This document shows, piece by piece, positions 10,601-18,513 of a DNA stretch of 64,000 nucleotides (the stretch's first letter is position 1; each line of letters starts with the position of its first letter). The stretch lies in the NCBI GenBank assembly GCA_018266895.1, contig JAFDZQ010000043.1, positions 1 to 64,000 of the forward strand, in the 5' to 3' direction. The notes under the pieces were generated by a model. That model saw only the letters and a list, made by a program, of their open reading frames with translations, was not told the DNA's origin and made no database searches. The DNA comes from Bacteroidota bacterium (GTDB taxonomy: Bacteria; Bacteroidota; Ignavibacteria; Tepidaquicellales; Tepidaquicellaceae). Made by a program: the position numbers and the translations under genes.

Positions 10601-12332
10601 GAACGGAAAGTTAGACAGGCTTTCTTTGCCTGTTCCTGAAATTTCCAAAACAGAATCTGAATCTTACATTGCTCCGAGACTTCCTGTCGAAGAAATTCTT
10701 GCAGGTATCTGGGAAAAGGTGCTGGGCAGAGAAAAGATAGGCGTACATGATAATTTTTTTGAACTCGGAGGCGATTCTATAATCAGCATTCAGATATTGT
10801 CTCTTGCAAATCAGGCAGGAATAAAAATCACTCCTAAGCAGATATTTCAGTTTCAGACAATTGCAGAACTTTCAAATGTAGCCGTCTTCTCTGCACCTGC
10901 CTTTAATCAGCAGGATGAAGTCTCCGGTACCGTAAACCTTACACCGGTTCAGAAATGGTTTTTTGATCAGAATATACCCGACCCTCATTTTTACAATCAT
11001 TCCGTCCTGCTTAAAGTACCTGCAGGGCTGAATGAAATATTTCTTGAAGCTTCTGCAAATGAACTTGTAAGGCATCACGATGCATTGAGATTAAGATTTG
11101 ATTTCTCCGGAAATCAATGGCATCAGATCAATGCTGAAACGGAAAACGGAAAAATTTTCAGCACATTTGGAATTGATTTTTCTGACAAAGACAAAGGCAA
11201 AAATATTTTAAAAGAGAATATTGACAATTTACAGAAAAGCCTGAACTTATCACAAGGTCCTCTTATCAGGATAAGACTCTACAAAACAGGACTTACTGAA
11301 GACAGGCTTCTGATAATTATACACCACCTCTGCGTTGACGGTATTTCCTGGAGAATTATTCTTGAAGATCTTTACAAGTGTTACTCTGATTTAAATGTGT
11401 ATAATGAAATCAAGCTCCCGCCCAAAACGGCTTCTTTCAGAGACTGGAGCAGTAAACTTTCAGAATACGCGGATTCACAAAAGATCGCTTCGGAAAAGGA
11501 TTACTGGATATCCGTTTCAGATTCAAAAGTAAAAGGCATACCTGAAGACTTTTTATCCGGAACAAATACGGTCGAATCATCTGACGAAGAAGTAATATTT
11601 TTTGATGAACAGATCACTGAAGCATTGTTACATGAAATTCCGAAAGTTTATAACACAAAAATAAATGATATTCTTCTCACTGCTCTGCTGATCGCATATA
11701 CAAACTGGTCAGATGAAACCCGTCTTGTCATAAATCTTGAAGGACACGGGAGAGAAGATATTTTTGACAATACTGATATTTCCCGGACTGTCGGATGGTT
11801 CACTTCGATATATCCGGTATTATTAGATTCAGGAGGCAGTAAAGACACAGGTGATATCATTAAAAAAATAAAAGAAGACCTGAGGAAGATACCTGAAAAC
11901 GGAATCGGATACGGAATTCTCCGTTACCTTTCTTCCGATAAAAAGTTTTCAGCTCAGCTTGACAATGCTGAAAAAGCCGGAATCATATTCAATTATCTCG
12001 GACAGATGAATGACACAGTTTCAAAAGATTCGTACTGGAAGACAGGAAGCAGTTCGATCATACTCAACAGAAATGTTTCCGGTTTAAGAACTCATGCGAT
12101 TGAACTGAACAGCATCACATCAAACGGCAGGCTCCGGATGAATTTCATTTACAGCAGAAATATTCATAAAAAGGAAACAATGGAAAAGTTTGCTGAATTT
12201 TACCGGTCAGCTTTGTTATCTGTAATTGATCATTGCAGAAATCCTGAAGCCGGAGGATATACTGTATCTGATTTCAGCGAATCAGGTCTTGATCAGCAGG
12301 AGCTTGATAATTTACTGGCTAACTTAAATTAA
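7671..12332 (+). CDS. NRPS module C-A-T-E, predicted D-Gln
   Basis: Nonribosomal peptide synthetase, about 1553 residues. Condensation domain (about 24-460) with HHICNDG at 153-159, expected to couple the polyketide acyl chain to the first amino acid. Adenylation domain (about 505-990) with YTSGSTGLPKG, YGPTE and NGKLDR. Aligning to GrsA by eye gives specificity residues D-A-W-Q-F-G-L-I-D-K, which I recall as a glutamine code. Thiolation domain with GGDS serine at codon 1036. Epimerization domain (about 1090-1540) with HHLCVDGISWR, EGHGRE and RTVGWFTSIYPV, so the residue should be delivered as the D form. The TTG at 7671 has no convincing ribosome site. A CTG at 7644, in frame and 7 nt after GGAG (7633-7636), is a plausible true start that adds 9 residues. 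The next gene begins 3 nt after the stop. Confidence 0.93.
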   Translation: MSAKEKLSLLKKQLQEKANQENRIFPLSFGQQSLFFLYLNSPESFAYNVAFNMRIKSSADIPSLRKSFQILLNRYESLRTTYYIKDGKPVQEIHGYREISFEEISAGGFNEQELFAIVRKIYEIPFDLENGPVFRVYLFRVSENDFILMIKMHHICNDGWSIGLMLNDLKKIYESETEGIKADLPMLDKHYTDYIKYQQELVNSDEGEKLWKYWEKELSGELPVLNLPADKPRPAVQSFKGKTEYFTLDDDLVVRIKELSKKEGVTLFVMLQAFYQIFLHRYTGQDEIIVGSPTAGRNRTEFENIVGYFINPVAVKGTFSENISFREFLQQIKKKVIGAVSHQDFPFSIIVDRLLHRRDPSRTPVFQTFFGLQKVQKNDDIQEMLVPGNKGNQVSWGKLLIESFELPQQEGQFDLTVEFVEGQKIFAGAFKYNTDLFEEENVKRMVSSFKNLLNDIVSSPGKKISEFSLITEEEKELITVKWNDTDFTFDNFDCVHKLISVQSKKSPDSIAVTYGNESISYKELERRSNRLARFLINNGVTGNSLTGLCIERSIEMVVGILGILKAGSAYVPIDPSYPSGRVEFMIKDSGAQYIITQKDLIDDLPECDCIYLEIDGNDEILNESPEDIESNSGLDDTAYVIYTSGSTGLPKGVMISHRSLANHMLWMIREFNTDESDSVLQKTPFSFDASVWEFYLPLMTGGRLVMAKPDGHMDTAYLVSTILKEKVTILQLVPSLLRMLLDERGIEECTSLKKVFSGGEALTKDLKDKLFDKLNVDFYNLYGPTEATIDATFCKCRKDSSENYISIGKPVSNTRIYILDKYLNPLPQGIPGEIYIGGVDVAKGYLNNPELTDSKFIPDIFSKIPGAKLYKTGDAAKFGPDGNIVFLGRVDNQVKLRGFRIEPGEIESKLDKYPAVRESAVIVREDKPGIQRLAAYIVCRENNIIDSADLKNFLRESLPEYMIPAVFVFLEELPLTPNGKLDRLSLPVPEISKTESESYIAPRLPVEEILAGIWEKVLGREKIGVHDNFFELGGDSIISIQILSLANQAGIKITPKQIFQFQTIAELSNVAVFSAPAFNQQDEVSGTVNLTPVQKWFFDQNIPDPHFYNHSVLLKVPAGLNEIFLEASANELVRHHDALRLRFDFSGNQWHQINAETENGKIFSTFGIDFSDKDKGKNILKENIDNLQKSLNLSQGPLIRIRLYKTGLTEDRLLIIIHHLCVDGISWRIILEDLYKCYSDLNVYNEIKLPPKTASFRDWSSKLSEYADSQKIASEKDYWISVSDSKVKGIPEDFLSGTNTVESSDEEVIFFDEQITEALLHEIPKVYNTKINDILLTALLIAYTNWSDETRLVINLEGHGREDIFDNTDISRTVGWFTSIYPVLLDSGGSKDTGDIIKKIKEDLRKIPENGIGYGILRYLSSDKKFSAQLDNAEKAGIIFNYLGQMNDTVSKDSYWKTGSSSIILNRNVSGLRTHAIELNSITSNGRLRMNFIYSRNIHKKETMEKFAEFYRSALLSVIDHCRNPEAGGYTVSDFSESGLDQQELDNLLANLN

Positions 12333-12335
12333 AAA

Positions 12336-15300
12336 ATGCAGCAGAATAAAAAAACAAATATTGAAGACATTTATGAACTTTCCTCAATGCAGCAGGGAAT
12401 GCTTTTCCATACGCTGTATACCGAAGGTTCTGATGCATACATAGAACAGTTTTGCTATGATCTCTCGGGTGAGATTGATATTGAATATTTCAGAAAAGCA
12501 TGGCAGGAAACAGTTAACAGACATTCTGTTCTAAGGACTTCTTTTCAATGGAAGGGAATTTCCAAACCTGTTCAGCTTGTCAGCAGGGAAACTGAGTTAC
12601 CCTGGGAATTTCTTGACTGGAGCGGTCTGACACAGTCCGAAAAAGATACTGAGTATAATAATTTTATCAGAAAAGACAGGAACAAGGGATTTTCAATGGA
12701 ACAGACTCCTCTGATGAGATGCACTCTTATAAAATATGAAAAGGAGTTTTATAAATTCGTATGGACTTTTCATCATATTTTAATGGACGGCTGGAGTTAC
12801 CCGATCATTCAGAAAGAAGTCTTTACATTCTATGAAGCTTTTAAGAACGGCACTGATATTACTCTTCCGAAGCCGCTTCCTTATAAACATTTTATTCAAT
12901 GGGCAAATCAGCAGGACAGACAGGCGGCTGAAATTTTCTGGAAAAAAGAATTAAAAGGATTTTCGGCGGCAACTCCTCTCAGGGATTTTTCAGAACATTC
13001 TAAGTCTTCTGAAAAAGTTTCTGCCGGAACGGAAGAAGCAGGAATAACAATTTCCGCAGACATAACTTCAGGTTTATCCTCCTTTGCAAAAAAAAATCAG
13101 CTGACATTAAATACAATCATTCAGGGCGTTTGGTCAGTAATATTAAGCACTTACAGAGGAGAAAGCGATGTGCTTTTCGGCGGTGTCATATCGGGAAGAA
13201 ATCCGGCACTCAGGGGAATTGAGTCAATGGTCGGTCTGTTTATTAACACTCTGCCCGTAAGAGTGAACGTCGATCCGGTCAGAAATCTCGTTTCATGGTT
13301 TAAGGAAATTCAGTCAGAACATCTGGAAAGAGATCAGTACTCCTATACTCCCCTCGTTGACATTCAGGAATGGAGCGGCATTCAGAGAGGGACTCAGCTG
13401 TTTGAAAATATAATCGTTTTTGAAAATTATCCTCTTGATAAATCACTTGAAAACGGAATTGCAGGGATAAAGATCGGTAATTTAAAAGCTGTTGAAAGGA
13501 CGAACTTTCCGCTTGTAATTCTTATTGCTCCGGGTGACGGACTTACAATTAAGATTGTTTACGAGACGGATAAATTCGAAAGATCTTTTATTGATCAGAT
13601 ACTGAAAAATTTTGAAACCCTTCTGAAGGGAATAAGCAGTGATACTGTTTCGAATATTTCAGATCTTTCATTGCTGACTGAAGACGAAAAGAAAATGATC
13701 CTTCTTGACTGGAATGACACAAAGAAAGATTTCCCTTCAGAAAAATGCGTTCATAATTTATTCGAAGAGCAGGCAAATAAACATCCGGAAAATATTGCTC
13801 TGGAATTCGGGGATAAAAAGATTACATACAGAGAACTGAACGAAAGAGCTAATCAGGTGGCTAACCGCCTTATCAGAATGGGAGCAGGTCCGGATGTGGT
13901 AGTCGGAATCAGCGTTGAAAGATCTGTCGAAATGATTATTGCTTTGTTGGGTATTTTAAAATCAGGTTCTGCTTATCTGCCTCTTGATTCTACTTATCCC
14001 GCTGAAAGAATATCCTATATGATCAGTGATACGGGAATTCCCGTTTTGATCACAAGCAGAAAAATTCATTCAAAACTTCCTGAGACTTCTGCAAAAGTAC
14101 TTCTTATTGATGAGAACCGTGATGAAATTGAAAAAGAAATTAAATCTGATCCTGTTACAAAGGTAACTTCCTCTGACCTTGCTTATGTGATTTATACATC
14201 CGGCTCTACAGGAAAGCCAAAAGGCGTACTTATGATGCATAAAGCATTGACAAATCTCCTTTACTGGCAGCTTAACGGACAGAAGTTTGAAAAAAACCTC
14301 AGAGTCCTTCAATTCACTACTCTCAGTTTTGATGTATCGTTTCAGGAAATTTTTTCAACTTTTTATTCCGGCGGAACCCTTGTAGTGATCACTGAAGAAG
14401 AAAGACAGGATCTGTCAGAAGTTTTAAAAATTGTGAGGAATAAAAAAATTCAGAGAATGTTTCTTCCGTTTATTGCTTTGCAGGAAATAGCTGAATCTTA
14501 TAATTCTTCGAAAGAAAGATCGCTTGATCTGAAAGAAGTTATCACTGCCGGTGAGCAGTTGCAGACAACCCCTTCAATTGTAAATTTTTTCAAAAGTATA
14601 AAGAATTTTACTTTTTCAAATCATTACGGTCCGTCCGAAGCTCATGTGGTAACAAGTTATGAACTCGGGAATGATCCTGATAAATGGGTAAAGCATACTC
14701 CGATTGGCAAGCCTGTTTTTAATACTCAGATGTTTGTATTGAATTCAGCTCTTAAGCCGGTTCCGAACGGAGTTACCGGTGATCTTTACATCGGAGGAAT
14801 TCAGCTTGTAAGAGGATATAATAAAAGTCCATCGCTTACTGCAGAAAAGTTTATTGATAATCCTTTTAAAAATCTAAATGATAATTTCAGCGAAAAGCTG
14901 TACAAGACAGGAGATATTGCAAGATATTTATCAGACGGGAATCTTGAGTATCTTGGAAGAGATGATAATCAGATTAAGTTAAGAGGTTTCAGGATTGAAC
15001 TCGGAGAAATCGAATCAGAGCTTTCAGGATATCCCGGATTTAAAAATGTTGTTGTGATAGCAAGAGAGTTCAGTCCCGGAGACAAGAGACTAATTGCATA
15101 TATTGTTAACTCTAATAATGCTCAGCCGTTGTCATCGGACATAAGGAGTTATTTAAAGGCTAAAATACCGGATTTTATGATACCTTCTGAATATATTTTT
15201 CTGAAGGAAATTCCGCTTACTCCTTCAGGCAAAACGGATAAAAAATCCCTGCCTGAACCGGAGTACATCAGAGCCAATGAAAGCGCTGATTATGAAGAAC

Positions 15301-16403
15301 CTGCGGACGAGCTTGAGCTTCAGCTGGTAAAAATCTGGGAAAAAGTGATCGGAGTAAAACCTGTGGGAGTTAATGATAATTTTTTTGAAATAGGCGGTCA
15401 TTCGCTTCTGGCTTTAAGAGTTTTCGGATACATAGAAAAGCTGACGGGAAAAAAGTTAGCTCTTTCAACACTTTTCAATTATCCGACAGTACGGCAGATA
15501 GCTGATGTATTAAAGAACGAAGGATGGACAAGACCATGGAAATCGCTTGTTGCAGTCAAACCGGGAGGTTCGAAAATTCCGTTTTTCTGTGTACCTCCTG
15601 CAGCAGGAACAGCGTTGCATTTTCAGGCAATGGTAAAATATATTTCTAAAGATCAGCCTTTTTATGTGCTTGAATCTGTAGGACTTGACGGAAAGGAAGA
15701 ACCTCATAATGACCTTGTCGTAATGGCGGCACATTATGTAAACGAGATCAGAACACTTCAGCCCGAAGGACCATATCTGCTCGGAGGAAGATGTTTCGGC
15801 GGAAGAGTAGTTTTTGAAATGGCTCAGCAGCTTGAAAAGCTCGGACAGAAAGTAGCGCTTCTGGCAATATTCGATACCTGGCCTCCGTTTATTGCTCCGC
15901 CTCCAAGCTATGTTCCTCCTAAAAGAGACGCTAAGCATTTTATAAAAAGCAGTCTTCAGCATTTGAAAACAGGAGATCTGTGGAATGTGGTTGTCAATTA
16001 CAGTTCAAACAGATTCAGTAAGTTAAAATGGAAAATTCAGAACAAACTTGAATATGCTTTCAGCAGTAAACGTAAAAAATTATTTAAAAGAATAATGCTT
16101 ATGCATTTCAATGCACAGGACAGATATGTCGCTTCAAAGTATCCTGGTAAGATAACTCTCATAGAATGCGCAACATTTAAAAAGGAATACAGGGAGGGCT
16201 GGAAAAATCTTGCCGGAGGAGGATTTGAATTCTATGTCGTACCGGATACAAATCACAAGACAATTGTGAGAGAACCCAAGCTGAAAGACTTTTCAGAAAA
16301 ACTGAATTTTGTTCTTGAGAAGACTCATAAAGAATTAGAAAAAGGGACAGTAAGAAACGGAAAATCCGAATCAGCTCTTATTGATGAAAAAGTTAATGTA
16401 TAA
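12336..16403 (+). CDS. Terminal NRPS module C-A-T-TE, predicted Pro
   Basis: Nonribosomal peptide synthetase, 1355 residues, beginning 3 nt after the previous stop. Condensation domain (about 10-445) with LSSMQQGMLFH and HHILMDGWS; the DCL subtype is expected because the upstream module ends in an epimerase. Adenylation domain (about 470-965) with YTSGSTGKPKG, YGPSE and SGKTDK. Specificity residues read by eye are D-V-Q-F-I-A-H-V-V-K, a proline-type code. Thiolation domain with IGGHS serine at codon 1023. Thioesterase (about 1075-1325) whose nucleophile motif reads GGRCFGG, so Cys (codon 1153, bases 15792-15794) replaces Ser. A downstream Asp (FDTWPP) and His (NHKTIVREP, base 16254) complete the triad. 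It should release the chain by hydrolysis or cyclization. About 20 charged residues follow the TE. Confidence 0.93.
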   Translation: MQQNKKTNIEDIYELSSMQQGMLFHTLYTEGSDAYIEQFCYDLSGEIDIEYFRKAWQETVNRHSVLRTSFQWKGISKPVQLVSRETELPWEFLDWSGLTQSEKDTEYNNFIRKDRNKGFSMEQTPLMRCTLIKYEKEFYKFVWTFHHILMDGWSYPIIQKEVFTFYEAFKNGTDITLPKPLPYKHFIQWANQQDRQAAEIFWKKELKGFSAATPLRDFSEHSKSSEKVSAGTEEAGITISADITSGLSSFAKKNQLTLNTIIQGVWSVILSTYRGESDVLFGGVISGRNPALRGIESMVGLFINTLPVRVNVDPVRNLVSWFKEIQSEHLERDQYSYTPLVDIQEWSGIQRGTQLFENIIVFENYPLDKSLENGIAGIKIGNLKAVERTNFPLVILIAPGDGLTIKIVYETDKFERSFIDQILKNFETLLKGISSDTVSNISDLSLLTEDEKKMILLDWNDTKKDFPSEKCVHNLFEEQANKHPENIALEFGDKKITYRELNERANQVANRLIRMGAGPDVVVGISVERSVEMIIALLGILKSGSAYLPLDSTYPAERISYMISDTGIPVLITSRKIHSKLPETSAKVLLIDENRDEIEKEIKSDPVTKVTSSDLAYVIYTSGSTGKPKGVLMMHKALTNLLYWQLNGQKFEKNLRVLQFTTLSFDVSFQEIFSTFYSGGTLVVITEEERQDLSEVLKIVRNKKIQRMFLPFIALQEIAESYNSSKERSLDLKEVITAGEQLQTTPSIVNFFKSIKNFTFSNHYGPSEAHVVTSYELGNDPDKWVKHTPIGKPVFNTQMFVLNSALKPVPNGVTGDLYIGGIQLVRGYNKSPSLTAEKFIDNPFKNLNDNFSEKLYKTGDIARYLSDGNLEYLGRDDNQIKLRGFRIELGEIESELSGYPGFKNVVVIAREFSPGDKRLIAYIVNSNNAQPLSSDIRSYLKAKIPDFMIPSEYIFLKEIPLTPSGKTDKKSLPEPEYIRANESADYEEPADELELQLVKIWEKVIGVKPVGVNDNFFEIGGHSLLALRVFGYIEKLTGKKLALSTLFNYPTVRQIADVLKNEGWTRPWKSLVAVKPGGSKIPFFCVPPAAGTALHFQAMVKYISKDQPFYVLESVGLDGKEEPHNDLVVMAAHYVNEIRTLQPEGPYLLGGRCFGGRVVFEMAQQLEKLGQKVALLAIFDTWPPFIAPPPSYVPPKRDAKHFIKSSLQHLKTGDLWNVVVNYSSNRFSKLKWKIQNKLEYAFSSKRKKLFKRIMLMHFNAQDRYVASKYPGKITLIECATFKKEYREGWKNLAGGGFEFYVVPDTNHKTIVREPKLKDFSEKLNFVLEKTHKELEKGTVRNGKSESALIDEKVNV

Positions 16404-16411
16404 CTGGTTCT

Positions 16412-17098
16412 TTGAAAATAAATAAAAATGAAATACATATTTACAGGACAAGGACTGATCTGACGTTAAATGAGTTATCCGTTTATGAGAAATACTTATC
16501 CGCAGATGAAAGAATCAAAGCTGGCAGATATAAATTTGATCATCTGAAAAACAATTATACTGCATGCAGGGGATTTCTCAGAGAAATCATCAGCGGGTAT
16601 ACGGGAATGAGACCCGGTGAGATTGAATTTTCATATTCGGAATTCGGGAAACCATTTCTGAACGGAAGCAATATCAGATTCAATGTTTCACATTCAGGAA
16701 AGGCGGGAATAATAGCTGTAAATTCGGATGATGAACTGGGAATTGATATTGAGTTGATAAGAGAAGTTCCGGATTTGCTCACTTTATCCCGGAGATTCTT
16801 TTCAAAAACAGAAATTGCCGAACTGAATAAATCTGACAGCAGTAAAATTACAAATTCTTTTTTTTACTGCTGGACGAGGAAGGAGGCGTTTATAAAAGCT
16901 TTAGGAACAGGTCTGCAGCATCCATTGAACAGCTTTTCCGTGACTACAGGTGAAAATAGTGAACCGCGGATTATTGAGACGGATAATGATGTAAATGAAG
17001 CGGGTAAGTGGAAAATATATGACTTAAAAGCTTTCAGAGATTATATTTCATCTCTTGCCATAAGGGCATTGAATAAAAATATTGTATTTAAAAATTAA
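16412..17098 (+). CDS. Sfp-type 4'-phosphopantetheinyl transferase
   Basis: Transfers phosphopantetheine from CoA to the carrier-domain serines, here most likely of the adjacent PKS and NRPS proteins. It has 228 residues, typical for Sfp enzymes, with NVSHSG, the metal-binding GIDIE, and the WTRKEAFIKALG signature. The start is TTG at 16412, only 8 nt after the NRPS stop; the nearby ATG at 16428 is out of frame. Its position as the last enzyme of the run supports a single transcript with the assembly line. The cluster therefore brings its own activating enzyme. Confidence 0.94.
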   Translation: MKINKNEIHIYRTRTDLTLNELSVYEKYLSADERIKAGRYKFDHLKNNYTACRGFLREIISGYTGMRPGEIEFSYSEFGKPFLNGSNIRFNVSHSGKAGIIAVNSDDELGIDIELIREVPDLLTLSRRFFSKTEIAELNKSDSSKITNSFFYCWTRKEAFIKALGTGLQHPLNSFSVTTGENSEPRIIETDNDVNEAGKWKIYDLKAFRDYISSLAIRALNKNIVFKN

Positions 17099-17168
17099 GA
17101 AACGTAAATTATTGAAGATCAAAATCATCAAATTTATATTTCTATAAACAATCAGAAAAGGAGTAAAA

Positions 17169-17576
17169 ATGAAATTGTCCGGTAATTTTTCAAAACTTAA
17201 CATCTCCATTTTTGCTTTTCTTATTTTAATTGCCGGAGTTCTGGGTTACTTGTTTTATAATGCAGATAAGACAAATACTGAGAACTCTGAGCTCATTAAA
17301 CAGACAAAAGCAGAAAACCTGGATCTTTCACAGGACCTTGAAATTATAAAAGATAAGTACGAAAAGTTAAAATCAGAAGTAGGCACTTTAAAATCAAAAG
17401 TAGCAAAAGTTACTTTCAAAAAGAAATCTCCCTTAAAAAAGAGCATTATTTCTTCGGCAGGAAAGAGCAGCAAAAACAAGCATAACTACAAGAAAAGCAG
17501 AGTAAACTATAAGAAATTATATTTTAAGCTTTTAAAACAATGCAACAAGCAAAATCACAGAATTAAAAGAAGATAA
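17169..17576 (+). CDS. Small single-pass membrane protein, basic C-terminus
   Basis: I do not recognise a family. It has 135 residues: an N-terminal transmembrane segment (about 12-30), then a heptad-like charged stretch (about 35-85) likely to form a coiled coil, then a strongly basic Lys/Asn/Arg tail. The layout resembles small inner-membrane proteins with a cytoplasmic or periplasmic coil. A good ribosome site (AGGAG, 8 nt before the ATG) makes it a real gene, and an intrinsic terminator lies 40 nt after the stop. It sits 70 nt after the phosphopantetheinyl transferase on the same strand, so co-transcription with the lipopeptide genes is possible, but a role there is only a guess. Confidence 0.75.
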   Translation: MKLSGNFSKLNISIFAFLILIAGVLGYLFYNADKTNTENSELIKQTKAENLDLSQDLEIIKDKYEKLKSEVGTLKSKVAKVTFKKKSPLKKSIISSAGKSSKNKHNYKKSRVNYKKLYFKLLKQCNKQNHRIKRR

Positions 17577-17615
17577 TTTCAGAATCCCTCTCAGGTTTTA
17601 AAGATATTTTTCAAT

Positions 17616-17650
17616 AACTCCGCTTGGATTTAATCCAAACGGAGTTTTAA
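17616..17650 (+). terminator. Intrinsic terminator after the lipopeptide genes
   Basis: Stem AACTCCG (17616-17622) pairs with CGGAGTT (17640-17646), extended inside by TTGGATT/AATCCAA, followed by TTTTAATTTTAAT. It closes the rightward run that starts with the PKS gene. Confidence 0.8.
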
Positions 17651-17716
17651 TTTTAATCACGTAAAAGGCTAATCACACAGGTGATCAGTTCCGGGAATAA
17701 AATAAAGAATCAGAAA

Positions 17717-17941
17717 TTATCCCTTAGAAATATCCTTGAAGTTAAACGCAGGAATCAGTTCCCTGTCAATCCTGTCCCAATCTTCATTCCTTCTCTGAGC
17801 AGACGGATATTCAAAGTAAAATTCCTTATCGTCAATAGTGGTGAATACGCCGATAAAAAATTTACCGTCCCTGCCGTCCACTTTCATTATATACTTAACA
17901 AAACTCATGTTGAAAATCTGATTCTGTATTTTTACTACCAT
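17717..17941 (-). CDS. Small conserved-looking protein, unknown function
   Basis: No family recognised. It has 74 residues, mixed beta-like hydrophobic/charged composition and a KVDGRDGKFFIGVFTT segment; there is no signal or membrane helix. On the minus strand the ATG is preceded by AGGAAAGGA about 8 nt upstream, one of the best ribosome sites in the window, which is why I prefer it over the overlapping plus-strand frame. It is convergent with the lipopeptide run and separated from it by that run's terminator. Confidence 0.65.
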   Translation of the reverse strand: MVVKIQNQIFNMSFVKYIMKVDGRDGKFFIGVFTTIDDKEFYFEYPSAQRRNEDWDRIDRELIPAFNFKDISKG

Positions 17942-18075
17942 AATATTTTTCCTTTCCTGTTTATTAATTATCCTTAAACTCTTTAACAGGAATTCAAGAG
18001 CAAGGAATAAAAAAAATTTTTAGTTATTCAATAAATAGAGTAAATCCGTGTAATGTACCGGACTTATTTTGGGGG

Positions 18076-18106
18076 ATCAGAGTGATAAATTAATTATCAT
18101 TCTGAT
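18076..18106. other. Imperfect 31-bp palindrome in a gene-free stretch
   Basis: The arms ATCAGAGTGATAA and TTATCATTCTGAT pair over 13 positions with one G-T, around a 5-nt loop. No U-tract follows on either strand, so it is not a standard terminator; an operator or RNA hairpin is possible. It lies in the interval 17942-18185, between the 74-residue gene and the MITE-like element, where I see nothing else. Confidence 0.4.
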
Positions 18107-18185
18107 GTGTTCGTTAAATTTATATTTCAAATATATATAAAATTAGAAATCTATGTAAGAGATTTTTTTTTCTGTTGTTAATTTT

Positions 18186-18493
18186 CTTTGTATACGACAA
18201 AACTTATGTGTATATGATTCAGTTAATATCTGTCATTCCCGCGCATGCGGGAATCTATAAAGTTATGTACCCTAAACAGATTTAATTTTTATGAATCTTG
18301 TAAACCAAAATATATTTAAGTTTCAAACTGAAAAAAACAATAAGTTTAATATTATCTGAAATATGTTTTTTGCATTATAGATTAGATTCCCGCCCGCCTT
18401 GCCCGCATTCAGCGAGATAAACCGCGAGGCATGCATGCGCGGGAATGACTTAGTTTGTGTAAATTGAAAAAATAAAATTTGTCGTTTACATAG
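18186..18493 (+). mobile_element. MITE-like element, copy A (308 bp)
   Basis: A non-coding element matching, in inverted orientation, bases 23766-24032. Outer ends are inverted repeats of the form CTNTGTANACGACAAA, with the motif GACAAAACTTAT near the left end and ATAAAATTTGTC near the right. Inside are two GC-rich palindromes built on TCATTCCCGC...GCGGGAATGA, with an AT-rich centre. Copy A carries about 41 extra bases inside the right palindrome (around 18395-18440) compared with copy B. No transposase is encoded, so mobilisation would need one in trans. It ends 20 bp from the ubiE stop. Confidence 0.75.
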
Positions 18494-18513
18494 GTTAATT
18501 TTTAAAAATAAAT

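Noticed and set aside
15510-15962. 150-codon minus-strand frame inside the terminal NRPS
   Set aside because: Lies opposite the thioesterase domain, has no ribosome site and no recognisable motif.
17681-17977. 98-codon plus-strand frame over the 74-residue minus gene
   Set aside because: No ribosome site, and its composition is unlike its neighbours; the minus frame has a strong AGGAAAGGA site.
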